Assembly (NCBI GenBank): GCA_008973525.1
Contig: WACJ01000109.1
Location: 310,001 to 374,000 of the forward strand
Origin: Stenopsyche tienmushanensis
Taxonomy: Eukaryota > Arthropoda > Insecta > Trichoptera > Stenopsychidae
Length of the DNA: 64,000 nt
Direction: 5' to 3'
The notes below the pieces were generated by a model that searched no databases, was not told where the DNA came from, and saw nothing but the letters and a program-made list of their open reading frames with translations. Made by a program: the position numbers and the translations under genes. This document shows, piece after piece, positions 55,261-64,000 of this stretch; positions within the stretch are counted from its first letter, which is position 1; each line of letters begins with the position of its first letter.

Positions 55261-56464
55261 TAAAATATGTATATGTTCTCTTAAATTTTTTCACCATTAT
55301 AAAATACAATTTTATAAGACCTTGTTGTAAGATCATGGTAATTGTTTTAGGGTTATTAGAGAATTTGATAATGTATGTTTTTTTTTTGGGAATGTTCATT
55401 TTTCGAATATCGATTCAATTACTCAACAACCACTTAGTGCTTTAAACTAGAATTGAAGTTCTGCTCTTAAGAGTAATTTATGCAGATGAAGTTTAGATAT
55501 ATTTTTAAAAAAATCTAAAGTGGTTTTGAAAGAATTCTGTGCTTTAAATTCGTACGAAAAAATTAGATTGTAATACTGGATATTGAATAACATATCAATC
55601 TTCCAGGTTAAATATTACAGGTGCATGACTCGCGAGAAATGCAATGATTTTTCCGAGCCGAGCTATAAAGAATCGTCCCATATTTTACAAGGGGCGGAAG
55701 GGGTTGACCCCTCCCCGATGTCGGTCGGGCTGAAAGCCTACAAATTTCAACCCCCCCACTATCGTGAAGCGTTTCGCACCCCCAGACACTCTTTATGTAT
55801 TCAAGCAATGGGAAATTTTTATCTGGCGATTCATCAACGTGCGGGAAAGTCGGAAAATTTATTCCGAGTCTCCACCGACTCGCATATTGCTTTCCTATGC
55901 GACCGCCTTTGTGGGCGAATGGGTTGTTGTTAGTAAACATTCCGAATACACATGTCGTCCCGAATGTATGGATTCGGAAAAAAAATATTTCGAGATGCAC
56001 GTGGAAATTTTCCGTGTTACATTTGTTAAATGAAATATTCAGAAAAGGTGTCTGCCCATAAATCAAAGTTTTTCTTCTAATATATAGTTTTGCGCATTGT
56101 CGGGAAACAAATTTAGGAGGACACATCTTTCAGCCAATATATCACGAAAAAGGATGGCGAAAATAATTTCCCTAAACAAAATCAAGCGATTTGTTTGCAT
56201 TTCTTATCGGAAAAATAAATTCAAATATATCTTTAAACGTGCTCTAAATTCTAAAACGACTAATATTTCACTATTTGTGATATGATTTAACAAAATATTT
56301 GATTCATTTCTTACGCCGTGGATCGATTTAGATTTACAGCGTAAATTTTTTTTTTCATTAAATAGAATATTTTTCCAATTAAATAATTACCTTCCATTTG
56401 AATTGAGTTACATTAGTTTTTGAGCTGCCTTCCACCCTGTTATTAGTCAAGATTATTATTACCG
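55261..56464. other. no recognised gene; less AT-rich island 55620-56080
   Basis: The island has overlapping frames on both strands (55583-55933, 55764-56061, 55608-56126 minus up to 172 codons) but none has a motif. Opposed open frames of this kind commonly arise in less AT-rich DNA. It is not repeated in the window. Confidence 0.3.
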
Positions 56465-56550
56465 CGTTAAGATGAGCCCCAGTTGGAAGAACACATCTAT
56501 CTGCGGCCAAGACTATCGGTCGACTCTTTTATCTTATTCTATCAATAAAC
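56465..56550 (+). repeat. short dispersed repeat B (copy 6)
   Basis: GTTAAGATGAGCCCCAGTTG then GAAGAACACATCTATCTGCG and GCCAAGACTATCGGTCGACT, followed by CTTTTATCTTATTC. The block AAGGAGCCGGCGG between the first two is deleted. Confidence 0.55.
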
Positions 56551-57894
56551 ATTGCTTATGATTTAAGACTTTTATAAAAATACTCTATACACTTTCGTTT
56601 TAGTATATTAGTTGATTGGGGGTTTTGATTAGATATATATTGTAGAATTTTTTTTTTACAAATTTATAAAAAAATGTAAAGATGAAGTCATAAAAGGGCG
56701 TGGGTTACAATGGATAGCATTAGATGCAAAAAAAATTTGACTTTTACCTAGTTAAAAGCAATACTGTCCTGTCATAGTCATTAAATATGTATATTAATTA
56801 ATCAAAGGCTCTATAGTATATTATTTCAGCTAAATACACAGGGTAATAAAATTACATTTTATGAATTGACCTCGAATCATCAACCTTTTGTGGTCCAGAA
56901 GGTTATTCGAGTCATTATTGAAGTTAGCAAACAATTCTACTGCGATTTAAATATTAGATCATGCAATTTTACATCGAACATGTCAGCTGAATAAGGATTT
57001 CAATAAAATTTAATATAAATCATAACGATGATTTGAATTGGATATATAGCAAATATTAAAAAATAAACATCGTATGGCCTTTATGATCCCATAACATAAT
57101 TCATATAACGTGTTTCTATTACTTAAGCAAATATCTGTCAAAGATGATAAAGCTAGATATCCGGAATGCTGACCTTTCGATGCTATTTCAAGTAGAGCAA
57201 CTCGATCTGTCAATATTGTGAGTTTTCATCTCAAAATATTAAAATATGTGAATTTATATATTATATACATCCAAGTACATTGTGTTACATATGCGCATTA
57301 AGGGATGCTGGTGCTTTTGAAATTCAATTAGCGGAATATAAATTTTGCGTTATTCGCTACTGGGAAGAGTGGGCCGGAGAGTGGATATCTAGCCCCTTGA
57401 TCAATTATTACAGTAACAATTAACAGACCCAAACAATTCCATTCGATCTTCATTCGATTGTTTAGCCAGAGTCAATAGGTATTCCATTCAACCCCTATTA
57501 AGCTGCCATACCATTGCCTTATCGCTACTTAACTTTACCCCTCGAGAGAGATAAGGCATTCGTACTTAGCCCACTATGCAGACTAAGTGCGTGAAATGAG
57601 AGACCACCTAATATATATGAGGGTAAACACTCTTTCAGATGTATTATATGTCTGAGAGATGCTTCAGGAGTCATGGAATTATTGAGGATATTTTCCTAGG
57701 GGATTCGAAAAATAAATCATTATTTTAAACTCCATTTTTGTAGGTAGTCATTGTTTAGATTAGTTTTCTTGCAATGATTTGAATTTTTAAAGTAAATATT
57801 TTGCTCATTTTTCGAGAGTGCTAAGGGACAAAAACTTGAAAGATTCACTTAAATCGAAAAGAATCTTAAATTGAATATGAAATCATAAAAATAA
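56551..57894. other. no recognised features
   Basis: AT-rich, no frame over 70 codons and no shared repeat was seen. Confidence 0.3.
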
Positions 57895-58000
57895 ATTGAA
57901 AAGAGGCAATAGAGGAACTCCAGTAACGAGATTACTGAGGAACCGGCAAGAAGAATACATCTTCCCGAGGTCAAGCTTATCGGTTGATCGGTTGGTTTAT
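57895..58000 (+). repeat. short dispersed repeat B (copy 7)
   Basis: GAGGAACTCCAGTAACGAGA, TTACTGAGGAACCGGCAAGA, AGAATACATCTTCCCGAGGT and CAAGCTTATCGGTTGATCGG follow the family order with scattered changes. A retrotransposon tail lies less than 100 bp further on. Confidence 0.55.
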
Positions 58001-58074
58001 AAACTTCGTCTGGTTGGTTGACTAGATTCAAGCAACGACACGGGATTCGACAGCTCACGATTCAGGGAGAACCT

Positions 58075-58520
58075 CTTTTTTCCTGTATTGCCCAGGTGGA
58101 TGTTAGACTCCACGATGCCCACCCATAAAACCCCAGGGGAGGGGGGAGCCAATCCTACGTCCGTGGGCAACAGTAGAATCCTTGGGGTATTGATGTGGAG
58201 GTGTATGAAAGTAACCTCGTCGATTTGCTCATCAAATGCTGCTGGGGTAGCCCAGCTAACATGAGTTGGGTGCGCAGGTTACCCTGTGCTGCGTACCCAT
58301 AAAGTGGTGTGTGGAACAGCTGATTACACTTGTTGGTTGAGATTGTGTCAAAAGCTCACCACTATCCTCAACAGCCTACCCAAACAGGGGAGAACGGTTT
58401 TGGCTGTTCGAATGGTTAGTGGCTAGTGGAAAGAGTAACCCCTGCAGTTCATAATCTGTTGCAACCCAAACTGAGGTTAGATTCGCAGTGGCAGTGAACC
58501 CGCGGAAGTAAATTCCTTTG
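58075..58520 (-). mobile_element. non-LTR retrotransposon 3' region, uninterrupted copy
   Basis: On the minus strand it ends in CAATACAGGAAAAAAG, a short poly(A)-like tail. It contains all blocks of the split copy at 27030-28300 in order, with AGGCTGTTGAGG once at the position where the R1-like element inserted there. The minus-strand frame at 58524-58805 (93 codons) may belong to the same element's coding region, but it shows no retrotransposon motif. The ending CAGGAAAAA resembles that of the R1-like copies, so this may be another member of that group. Confidence 0.6.
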
Positions 58521-58852
58521 AACTTATAATAACCTTTGTTCTTCCTTTCCTATCGCACCTTTGGGTGCACATGGTCTGAGACTGATCTTTCCAGCGGAAA
58601 TCTCACCTAGTCTGGAGGGCGTGGAGCAAAAGGAGTGAGCACTTGGACGCACCACGCGTAGTCCGGGGTAACCCGGAATAGATGATACAGCAGCGCAGAA
58701 AATGGGTTCGATTAATAAAAATTTTGATGATTGTGAAAGCAAAGAAATCTCGATCTTTAAAGGGAACTTAAATAAAGCCAGAATGTACCAGCTGCTAACA
58801 GCCAATAATCTGCTTAACTACGACTCGTATCTTTTACATATTTTTCTTCATT

Positions 58853-58985
58853 AGAAAAAATAAATTCCATCAGATAGGAAGCTTTTTAATCCCATAACTG
58901 AAAAAAGAAGGTGAGAAGTAGCATCCTCTGTTGCGCAACGCGTAGTTAATCGTTTTCTCGGAAGCGCAGATGTGAAATCAAGTGA
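58853..58985 (-). mobile_element. mariner fragment, minus orientation
   Basis: AAATAAATTCCATCAGATAG and GAAGCTTTTTAATCCCATAA correspond to the reverse complement of 59290-59365, the C-terminal coding region of the mariner fragment that follows. About 80 bases align convincingly, the rest weakly. It is too damaged to translate. Confidence 0.45.
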
Positions 58986-59089
58986 AATTTGAGGCATAGT
59001 TCGGTGATGATACTATAAGTAAGACCTAAGTATTTTGAGACTAAAAAGCTATTTTATTGATTGATTTTCTACATGATAGACATACAGGC

Positions 59090-59438
59090 TACTAGATGAT
59101 GTTAAGGCTGCTAAAAGACAAAGAAAATTGAGCTGTCTTTCTTTTGTGATGAACTCACCCAATTATCCTGGGAGCATCTATCTTATAATCCAGACTTAAC
59201 TCCGTGTGACTACTATAAGTTGATAGAGGCATTGGGATGGCAACGATTTCAAGACAACGCTGCGGTCGAACAATACATGCATAACTGGTTTTCAGAGCAG
59301 TTGCTTTCTTTCTTCAGTGACGGAACCAAGAAGCTTCCTATCCGATGCAATAAATTTATTTCTAGCAAAGGGAATATTGTAAAATTCCGGATTACATTTG
59401 AATCCCCCTTGTATGAGCATTTTCTTAAAAAATAATGA
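59090..59438 (+). pseudogene. mariner transposase C-terminal fragment
   Basis: From 59163 the frame is open for 90 codons: LSWEHLSYNPDLTPCDYYKL, IEALGWQRFQDNAAVEQYMH, NWFSEQLLSFFSDGTKKLPI, RCNKFIS, then a tail to TAA at 59433-59435. The NPDLTPCDYY block carries the last catalytic Asp of the mariner DD34D triad, and GIxKLPxRWxKCI-like residues near the end are usual for the family. Before 59163 a diverged VKAAKRQRKL stretch may match the PHVAKxTRxxL segment in a different frame. The N-terminal two thirds are missing. Confidence 0.8.
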
Positions 59439-61181
59439 ATATTAATATTATAATACAAAAATTTGTAATGTAAATATGATATTATATTCGAAACCATATG
59501 AACATTTGATGAATCGGATTATCCGTGCACTTCTTCCTCGGCATTCGGATAATCGAGAGTTACAATCAACAAAATTCATTCGAGCCCATTTTTGAAATGG
59601 ATGATTAATATTCACATGATTCATTAAGTATACATTTGTTTACATACATCCTGAATTGATCAATAGGCCTTGATCGTTGATCGCTGATGGCTCATTTCGC
59701 AGCGAAATTGATTGTCAATTTCCAAGGAATCATGTTTTATTATTTTAAATGTGTTTTTTTGACAATAAAATAAATTAGATCCCTGGGATATTTCCTCGTA
59801 TTAACGCTAAAACCACGAAATAGGACGTTTATATTGCGTGCGATATTCAACACTTTACTACCAATTAATATAATTTATTGGGTGCGCCATAAAATGTTAT
59901 GTCTTAATAATAATTTATAAATATTCATAATAACTCATAGTTGTGCTAATGGAAGGATGTTATTTTTGCTATGAATTAATAAATTATGATTGAATTAATA
60001 ATTAATGCTAAATGTTTATTTAAGGAACATTGAAGTTTTAATTAATATTTTGAATAGAAGGAGCGTGGGTACATTAATATAAGAAAATATGTGGGGGTGC
60101 TTGGATAAATTTTAAATAATTCTTTAAATAAAGACTAAAAATATATTTATGATGAATTGACCTAATTAATTTTCGATTGGGGGATGCAAAAAAAAAAATA
60201 AAAACGAAAATTGTATGATATCATTAAAAAAGATCGCCAATTCATCATTTTCGAGGATATTTCCATTAAACGTGATTAGGAGACGGCATTCATGTTTTTT
60301 GGAGGCTTTTAAAACGTCAAAAGAGTTCCGAAAGAGGTTTTCGCAAGAAAGAGGCAGGGCCCATCGTCGGAATTATATCATTTTCGTTTACGAAGTTTCC
60401 CTCGTGACGGGGAGGGCCCTGCAAAGTCTGCAGCCCGGTAAGTATGTTTGCTGTGCCGATTTGCCGCATGATCGAGTTCATATTAAAAACGAAAAGTAAA
60501 AAAATAAAGATGAAGGTGGGTCCGGGGGGTTGGAAGCTAGAAGGGGCCATCTCAAAACTTTTTATGATTTTTCCGGGAACCCCCCCTACAATTTCTAGCT
60601 AGGGTAGCGTAACATTCTCATAAAACCCATAAACCTATTGGCAGATGGGGAAAAAATAAATATCGATCCGGGCTGGAGGTTATTACTTTTGCAGTATTTA
60701 TTTTTTTAGGGATCGGGTTCCCAGCGCCGGGAAGAATGTATGCATAGAATGTGCATGACAGTGAAATATTATCTAATAATTCTTTTTTGATCAATTTTGC
60801 TTTTAATATCGGTCCTCACAGATCAATGGGTGCAACAAATGCGCATAAGCAAATTTTTATTATGACCGTATTGCCTTTGATCTGAAATTGTGCATCTTTC
60901 ACTATCAAAACTATCAATTTTTTCATTTATTTGCTACATAAAAAAATGATTCCATTCAAATTATAAACTTTTAGATAATTTTACCCATTTAATTTTAGAT
61001 CATTTAAAGAATAAGAAAAAAAAAGTTCTATAACATTTTCTCTTTTCGTTTGTACATTTTATGTGACTTTGGAAGCTTAGAACAAATTTTCTTTTATTAT
61101 ATAAAACAGTTATTCCATACTTTTATGACCACAGGCTAAAAAATTATGACGATTTAAAGCTGAAATGTTGGGTATTTTATC
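59439..61181. other. no recognised gene; less AT-rich island 60220-60620
   Basis: The island includes a 94-codon frame (60215-60499) crossed by a strong donor-like GGTAAGTATG at 60437-60446. With no matching acceptor and no motif I do not call an exon. The rest is AT-rich. Confidence 0.25.
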
Positions 61182-61584
61182 CGTCCGGCCCGTTCTTGTA
61201 TCAGATCATGTACAGCTGGACGAATGGATGGGAGTGGACGGGTGTCGAATGAAAATCTTCTCTTCTCTATGTAGCTTTTTATTCGGTACGAGAGAGAGAG
61301 ATTTGGCTGCGGAAAGGACGTCCTCCCGCAACCAAGGTCAACCGCCAACTCTTATCGACTCCCACCTCCTGCGCATCACCACTCAACTGGCAACGGTACA
61401 CGTGCTAGAAGCGATCGGTCGATATTGCAAGTGCAATGTCTCCACAGCGCCACAAAAGATGGCGCTGTTTAAATAGCACATTGCACCCAAAAAGAGACGG
61501 AAGATGTCGTTGTTAATCTGAAAAATTAAATCCGCTCAGACTAACAGTGCTATTGTATGAGAATGGTAAATCGTCCACGTTACA
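61182..61584 (-). repeat. LTR-like repeat, near-full copy L7
   Basis: On the minus strand it begins TGTAACGTGGACGATTTACC and runs through AGATTAACAACGACATCTTC, AACAGCGCCATCTTTTGTGG, GATGCGCAGGAGGTGGGAGT, GCGGGAGGACGTCCTTTCCG, ACCGAATAAAAAGCTACA with AATAAA, GACACCCGTCCACTCCCATC and ACAAGAACGGGCCGG. The TGTAAC start is what an LTR of a retrotransposon would show. The right side (plus strand) abuts a mariner-type terminal repeat directly. A 103-codon plus-strand frame spans it and is not a gene. Confidence 0.6.
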
Positions 61585-61657
61585 CTTACATGTGAAACGT
61601 AGCAAAAGATACTCCCAACTCCCGTAAAAAAATGTCTGTTCATGTGCAAAACATCTG
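61585..61657 (+). mobile_element. solitary right end of the minisatellite-bearing mariner-type family (M3)
   Basis: ATGTGAAACGTAGCAAAAGA, then CATGTGCAAAACATCTG followed by TA (61658-61659), match the right terminal repeat of copy M2 at 39022-39085. The rest of the element is absent; the LTR-like copy L7 begins immediately to its left. Confidence 0.6.
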
Positions 61658-61674
61658 TATATACTTAATATTAC

Positions 61675-61850
61675 AATGCTTTGAAAGTTGGAAAACTTTA
61701 ATCAAATCCCTGTGCTACAATTTTAGTCACATCTACTTAGCCATCTTGTATTGAAAGTAGACAACGTTTATTTAACAATAATGAAGATAAACTACTTGTT
61801 GATAAAAAAGCAACATTGTATATATTAATTTAATGCCGGTATGCACAATT
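61675..61850. repeat. diverged dispersed repeat, pair with 6840-7020
   Basis: CAATGCTTTGAAAGTTG, CCATCTTGTATTGAAAGTAG, ACAACGTTTATTTAACAATA and TAAACTACTTGT correspond in order to blocks at 6845-6975. The family is not recognised. Confidence 0.5.
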
Positions 61851-62135
61851 ATTCAGTTTTCGAAAATTCAAATTTCGCAACTTCGAAAGCTTGGTAGACT
61901 GTAATTTTCCTGATTTATATTGTATAAACACTGTCTGAAAAAAAAGTTAGCTTTATAGAAATGGATACAAAGTTTCGATCATTGCCTCCCATACTATATG
62001 TATATAATATTTTTTTACAATAACTTTTTAAATTATAATTATCATGTGATAACATAGGTCATAGGAGGTATTGTAGAAAATTTAAAATATTTATATCATG
62101 TTAATGTCTTCAATAAGATTTGCTCTAATCCGTAA

Positions 62136-62430
62136 TATCTATATATATAAAAATGATTGTCGGCGTGCAGTATATTTGTTCCAGATGCATTCCGATACTG
62201 TTCATCTGATTGCGATAATACTTTGGTGGGTTATTAAACGTGTATCCGAGAAGGTTTTCACATTAGCACAACTATTATTTGTGTGCGGAATTAATTTTTT
62301 GAGTCGTTTAACCGTTGTACCGTTTTGGCGCATATTGGTCTGTGAAGTGAAACGGGCCGCGGGGCGGGGAGAGGGGAAAGATGCGGCACAAAATGCGGCG
62401 GAGAGAGTTTGACAGTCGGTTTTTGAGGTG
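62136..62430 (+). repeat. Helitron-like repeat, H joined to H2
   Basis: The copy opens with ATCTATATATATAAAAATGA, contains a CCGATACTGTTCATCTGATT block with GCGATAATACTTTGGTGGGT (as in H), and continues with ACCGTTTTGGCGCATATTGG, GTGAAACGGGCCGCGGGG and GGAAAGATGCGG, the part found alone at 23009-23235. It is therefore the most complete member here and links the two partial types. A 104-codon frame (62098-62412) runs through it and is not a gene. Confidence 0.6.
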
Positions 62431-64000
62431 ACTACTCAATCAAGCATATTATATAAACATTAAAAATATGTGTTTTAATGGTTTTAAAACTTTTTTTACC
62501 ATACGTCTTCCGACGTGTCTATTGCCACTCGGTTCCGAACCATATATGGCACAAGCGACTGTTAGTTGGCATTCGCCTTACAAAACCTGCCCAATGCAAA
62601 TGATGAATTCAGACGAAACTGGTAGTTAACGCTTCGCCTTACATGTCCATCACCTCTCGATTGAACTTCTTGACCTATAATTATAAAATATATTATTACA
62701 AAGATTATTATAAAAGATAATTCTGATAAAATTAATCAATAATATGCCAAAAAACGTAGTTACATAAGCTTAACTGATGTTATAATGGATCATAAAAAAA
62801 TAAATTGGTAATGTCCATAGGCATTTTAAATATATTTTGATATTAAAGGTTAGACTTTTATTATTGATGTTTGATTATAATTGAAGGTTAAAATATATTT
62901 TCATTAGCTTAAGCTTGAAAGCTTCAAACTCTTCTTTATGTTAAATTATTATGAATTCAATCAATATATTAATGATTCAAACGTATAAAATCATTAGTTA
63001 TGGTTTACTTCATACAATAAAACATTTTTTTAGTAATTCAAACGTGAATAAAAGCAAATATAGTGTTAAGTATAAAATAAGAATGTACGTGTTTATGACT
63101 GTTACAAGCTCAATACTGTTGTTTTATTGTTTTAATAAGAATAAAGGATATAAAGATGAGAAGGGATGATACAAAATGTAAATTCGATGTAAGCTCGTAG
63201 AACTTTATCATTCATGAGGCTTTCACGGCGGTACAGTATTTGACTCACGGAAGGCTTTCATTTAAAAGCTCCGTAACCGACCTTTATGGCTCCAGTGTTT
63301 GAACACTCCCCCGGCAACCCTTGTTAGATCATTCTCTCATTTAATGTTTTGGAAAACTGCCACGGATATTGTTTGTTACCTATGCTTTTTACAAATAGGC
63401 CACTTTCGACTTCGCGATCGGAAACTTTTATTGCTTCACTGAGATATTGTTCGGAGCCGGATATCGGCTTTATTATAATACTTATCGTTTGTCCCATTTG
63501 AGGGGAGGTGGGCGAATCTCATCCAAAATTATAAATTGTTTTTATTCGACCGGGTGAAAGTTTCGCCGTGTCAATCTTTAGCATCTTCGGGAAGCAAAAT
63601 ATTTGATGAGCGTTGTCTCGACGCATGTATGAGTAGGATCAATATGAGGCTGTTTTGCAGAAAGATATGCGGTTGAGCTAACAAAGCGCTCTCAAAGTTA
63701 AGAGTTTAGCGGCGGCAACAAGTTCCAGTTGGCAAGTTATATTGACATGTGGTTTGTGGTTAAGGGAGCAAAGTTCGCCAATTTAAGGGGCAATTGTGTA
63801 TAATGCTGTGGCGTCATGACATATATGACATTTTATGTATATGAGAAAATAATAATTTTATTAACTGTCAAGTGTCTTCTGCTTTTTGTTGGGCGCTTTT
63901 CAACTTGTGTATAAGGCAGACTTAGACTTAACCTCCGAACTTTTAGAAGGCGTACAGATTTTTCTTCTGATATAAACTTTTGACGTCTAGTGCCAAGGCA
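62431..64000. other. no recognised gene; less AT-rich island 63180-63800
   Basis: A short direct repeat (GTTAGTTGGCATTCGCCTTA at 62551 and GGTAGTTAACGCTTCGCCTT at 62611) was noted. The island 63180-63800 is single-copy in this window and has no long frame. The window ends without a recognisable feature. Confidence 0.3.

Noticed and set aside
55608..56126. 172-codon minus-strand frame overlapping several plus-strand frames
   Set aside because: Frames open on both strands at once in a less AT-rich patch, with no motif, signal peptide or splice context that favours one of them.
60215..60499. 94-codon frame with a strong GTAAGT donor-like site at 60438
   Set aside because: No acceptor upstream, no protein motif, and the donor word is expected by chance in 64 kb.

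Overview
The window looks like AT-rich intergenic DNA from an arthropod, most likely an insect. The evidence is the mix of transposable elements: a Jockey-like and two R1-like non-LTR retrotransposons, several mariner/Tc1 transposase remnants, a TTAA-flanked piggyBac-type element, a decayed MULE-type transposase and hAT-like debris. There is nothing bacterial in it: no operons, ribosome binding sites or dense reading frames. I cannot name the order or species. No complete host gene could be recognised. The only host-coding candidates are a 33-codon open end at positions 2-103, followed by an AATAAA signal, and an 85-codon minus-strand frame at 41819-42076 with a TATAAAA upstream. Both are weak.

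Layout. 0-9 kb: a mariner-type miniature element whose interior is a 65-bp minisatellite (2.0-2.85 kb, more units at 4.16 kb), two copies of a ~420-bp LTR-like repeat (4.7, 6.4 kb), a tandem pair of a Helitron-like repeat (7.9 kb) and a hAT-like repeat (8.6 kb). 9-20 kb: mostly featureless, with a TA-flanked miniature element (11.0 kb), a mariner transposase fragment (14.5 kb) and an inverted pair of LTR-like copies (19.3-19.9 kb). 22-24 kb: a dead Tc1/mariner element with another repeat nested in it. 27-28 kb: an R1-like 3' end inserted with a target duplication into a second retrotransposon tail, whose uninterrupted copy lies at 58.1-58.5 kb. 30 kb: MULE-type transposase pseudogene. 36.8-38.4 kb: Jockey-like element with an intact reverse transcriptase frame and poly(A), the youngest-looking element. 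43.9-44.8 kb: a second, more decayed R1-like copy with a 14-bp target duplication. 45.5-48.5 kb: an E-box cluster, a 589-bp piggyBac-type element and two mariner ends. 52.7-55.3 kb: an inverted pair of hAT-like segments. 58-62 kb: retrotransposon tail, opposed mariner fragments, another LTR-like copy and a Helitron-like copy.

Functionally this is a nested transposon graveyard in which older repeats serve as landing sites for younger ones. Only the Jockey-like frame still reads as an enzyme over any length. Between the elements lie less AT-rich, apparently single-copy islands (around 20.9, 26.5, 33.8, 39.5, 45.3, 53.9, 55.8, 60.4 and 63.4 kb) that could hold conserved regulatory DNA. That is inference only. 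All boundaries and family names come from reading the sequence by eye.
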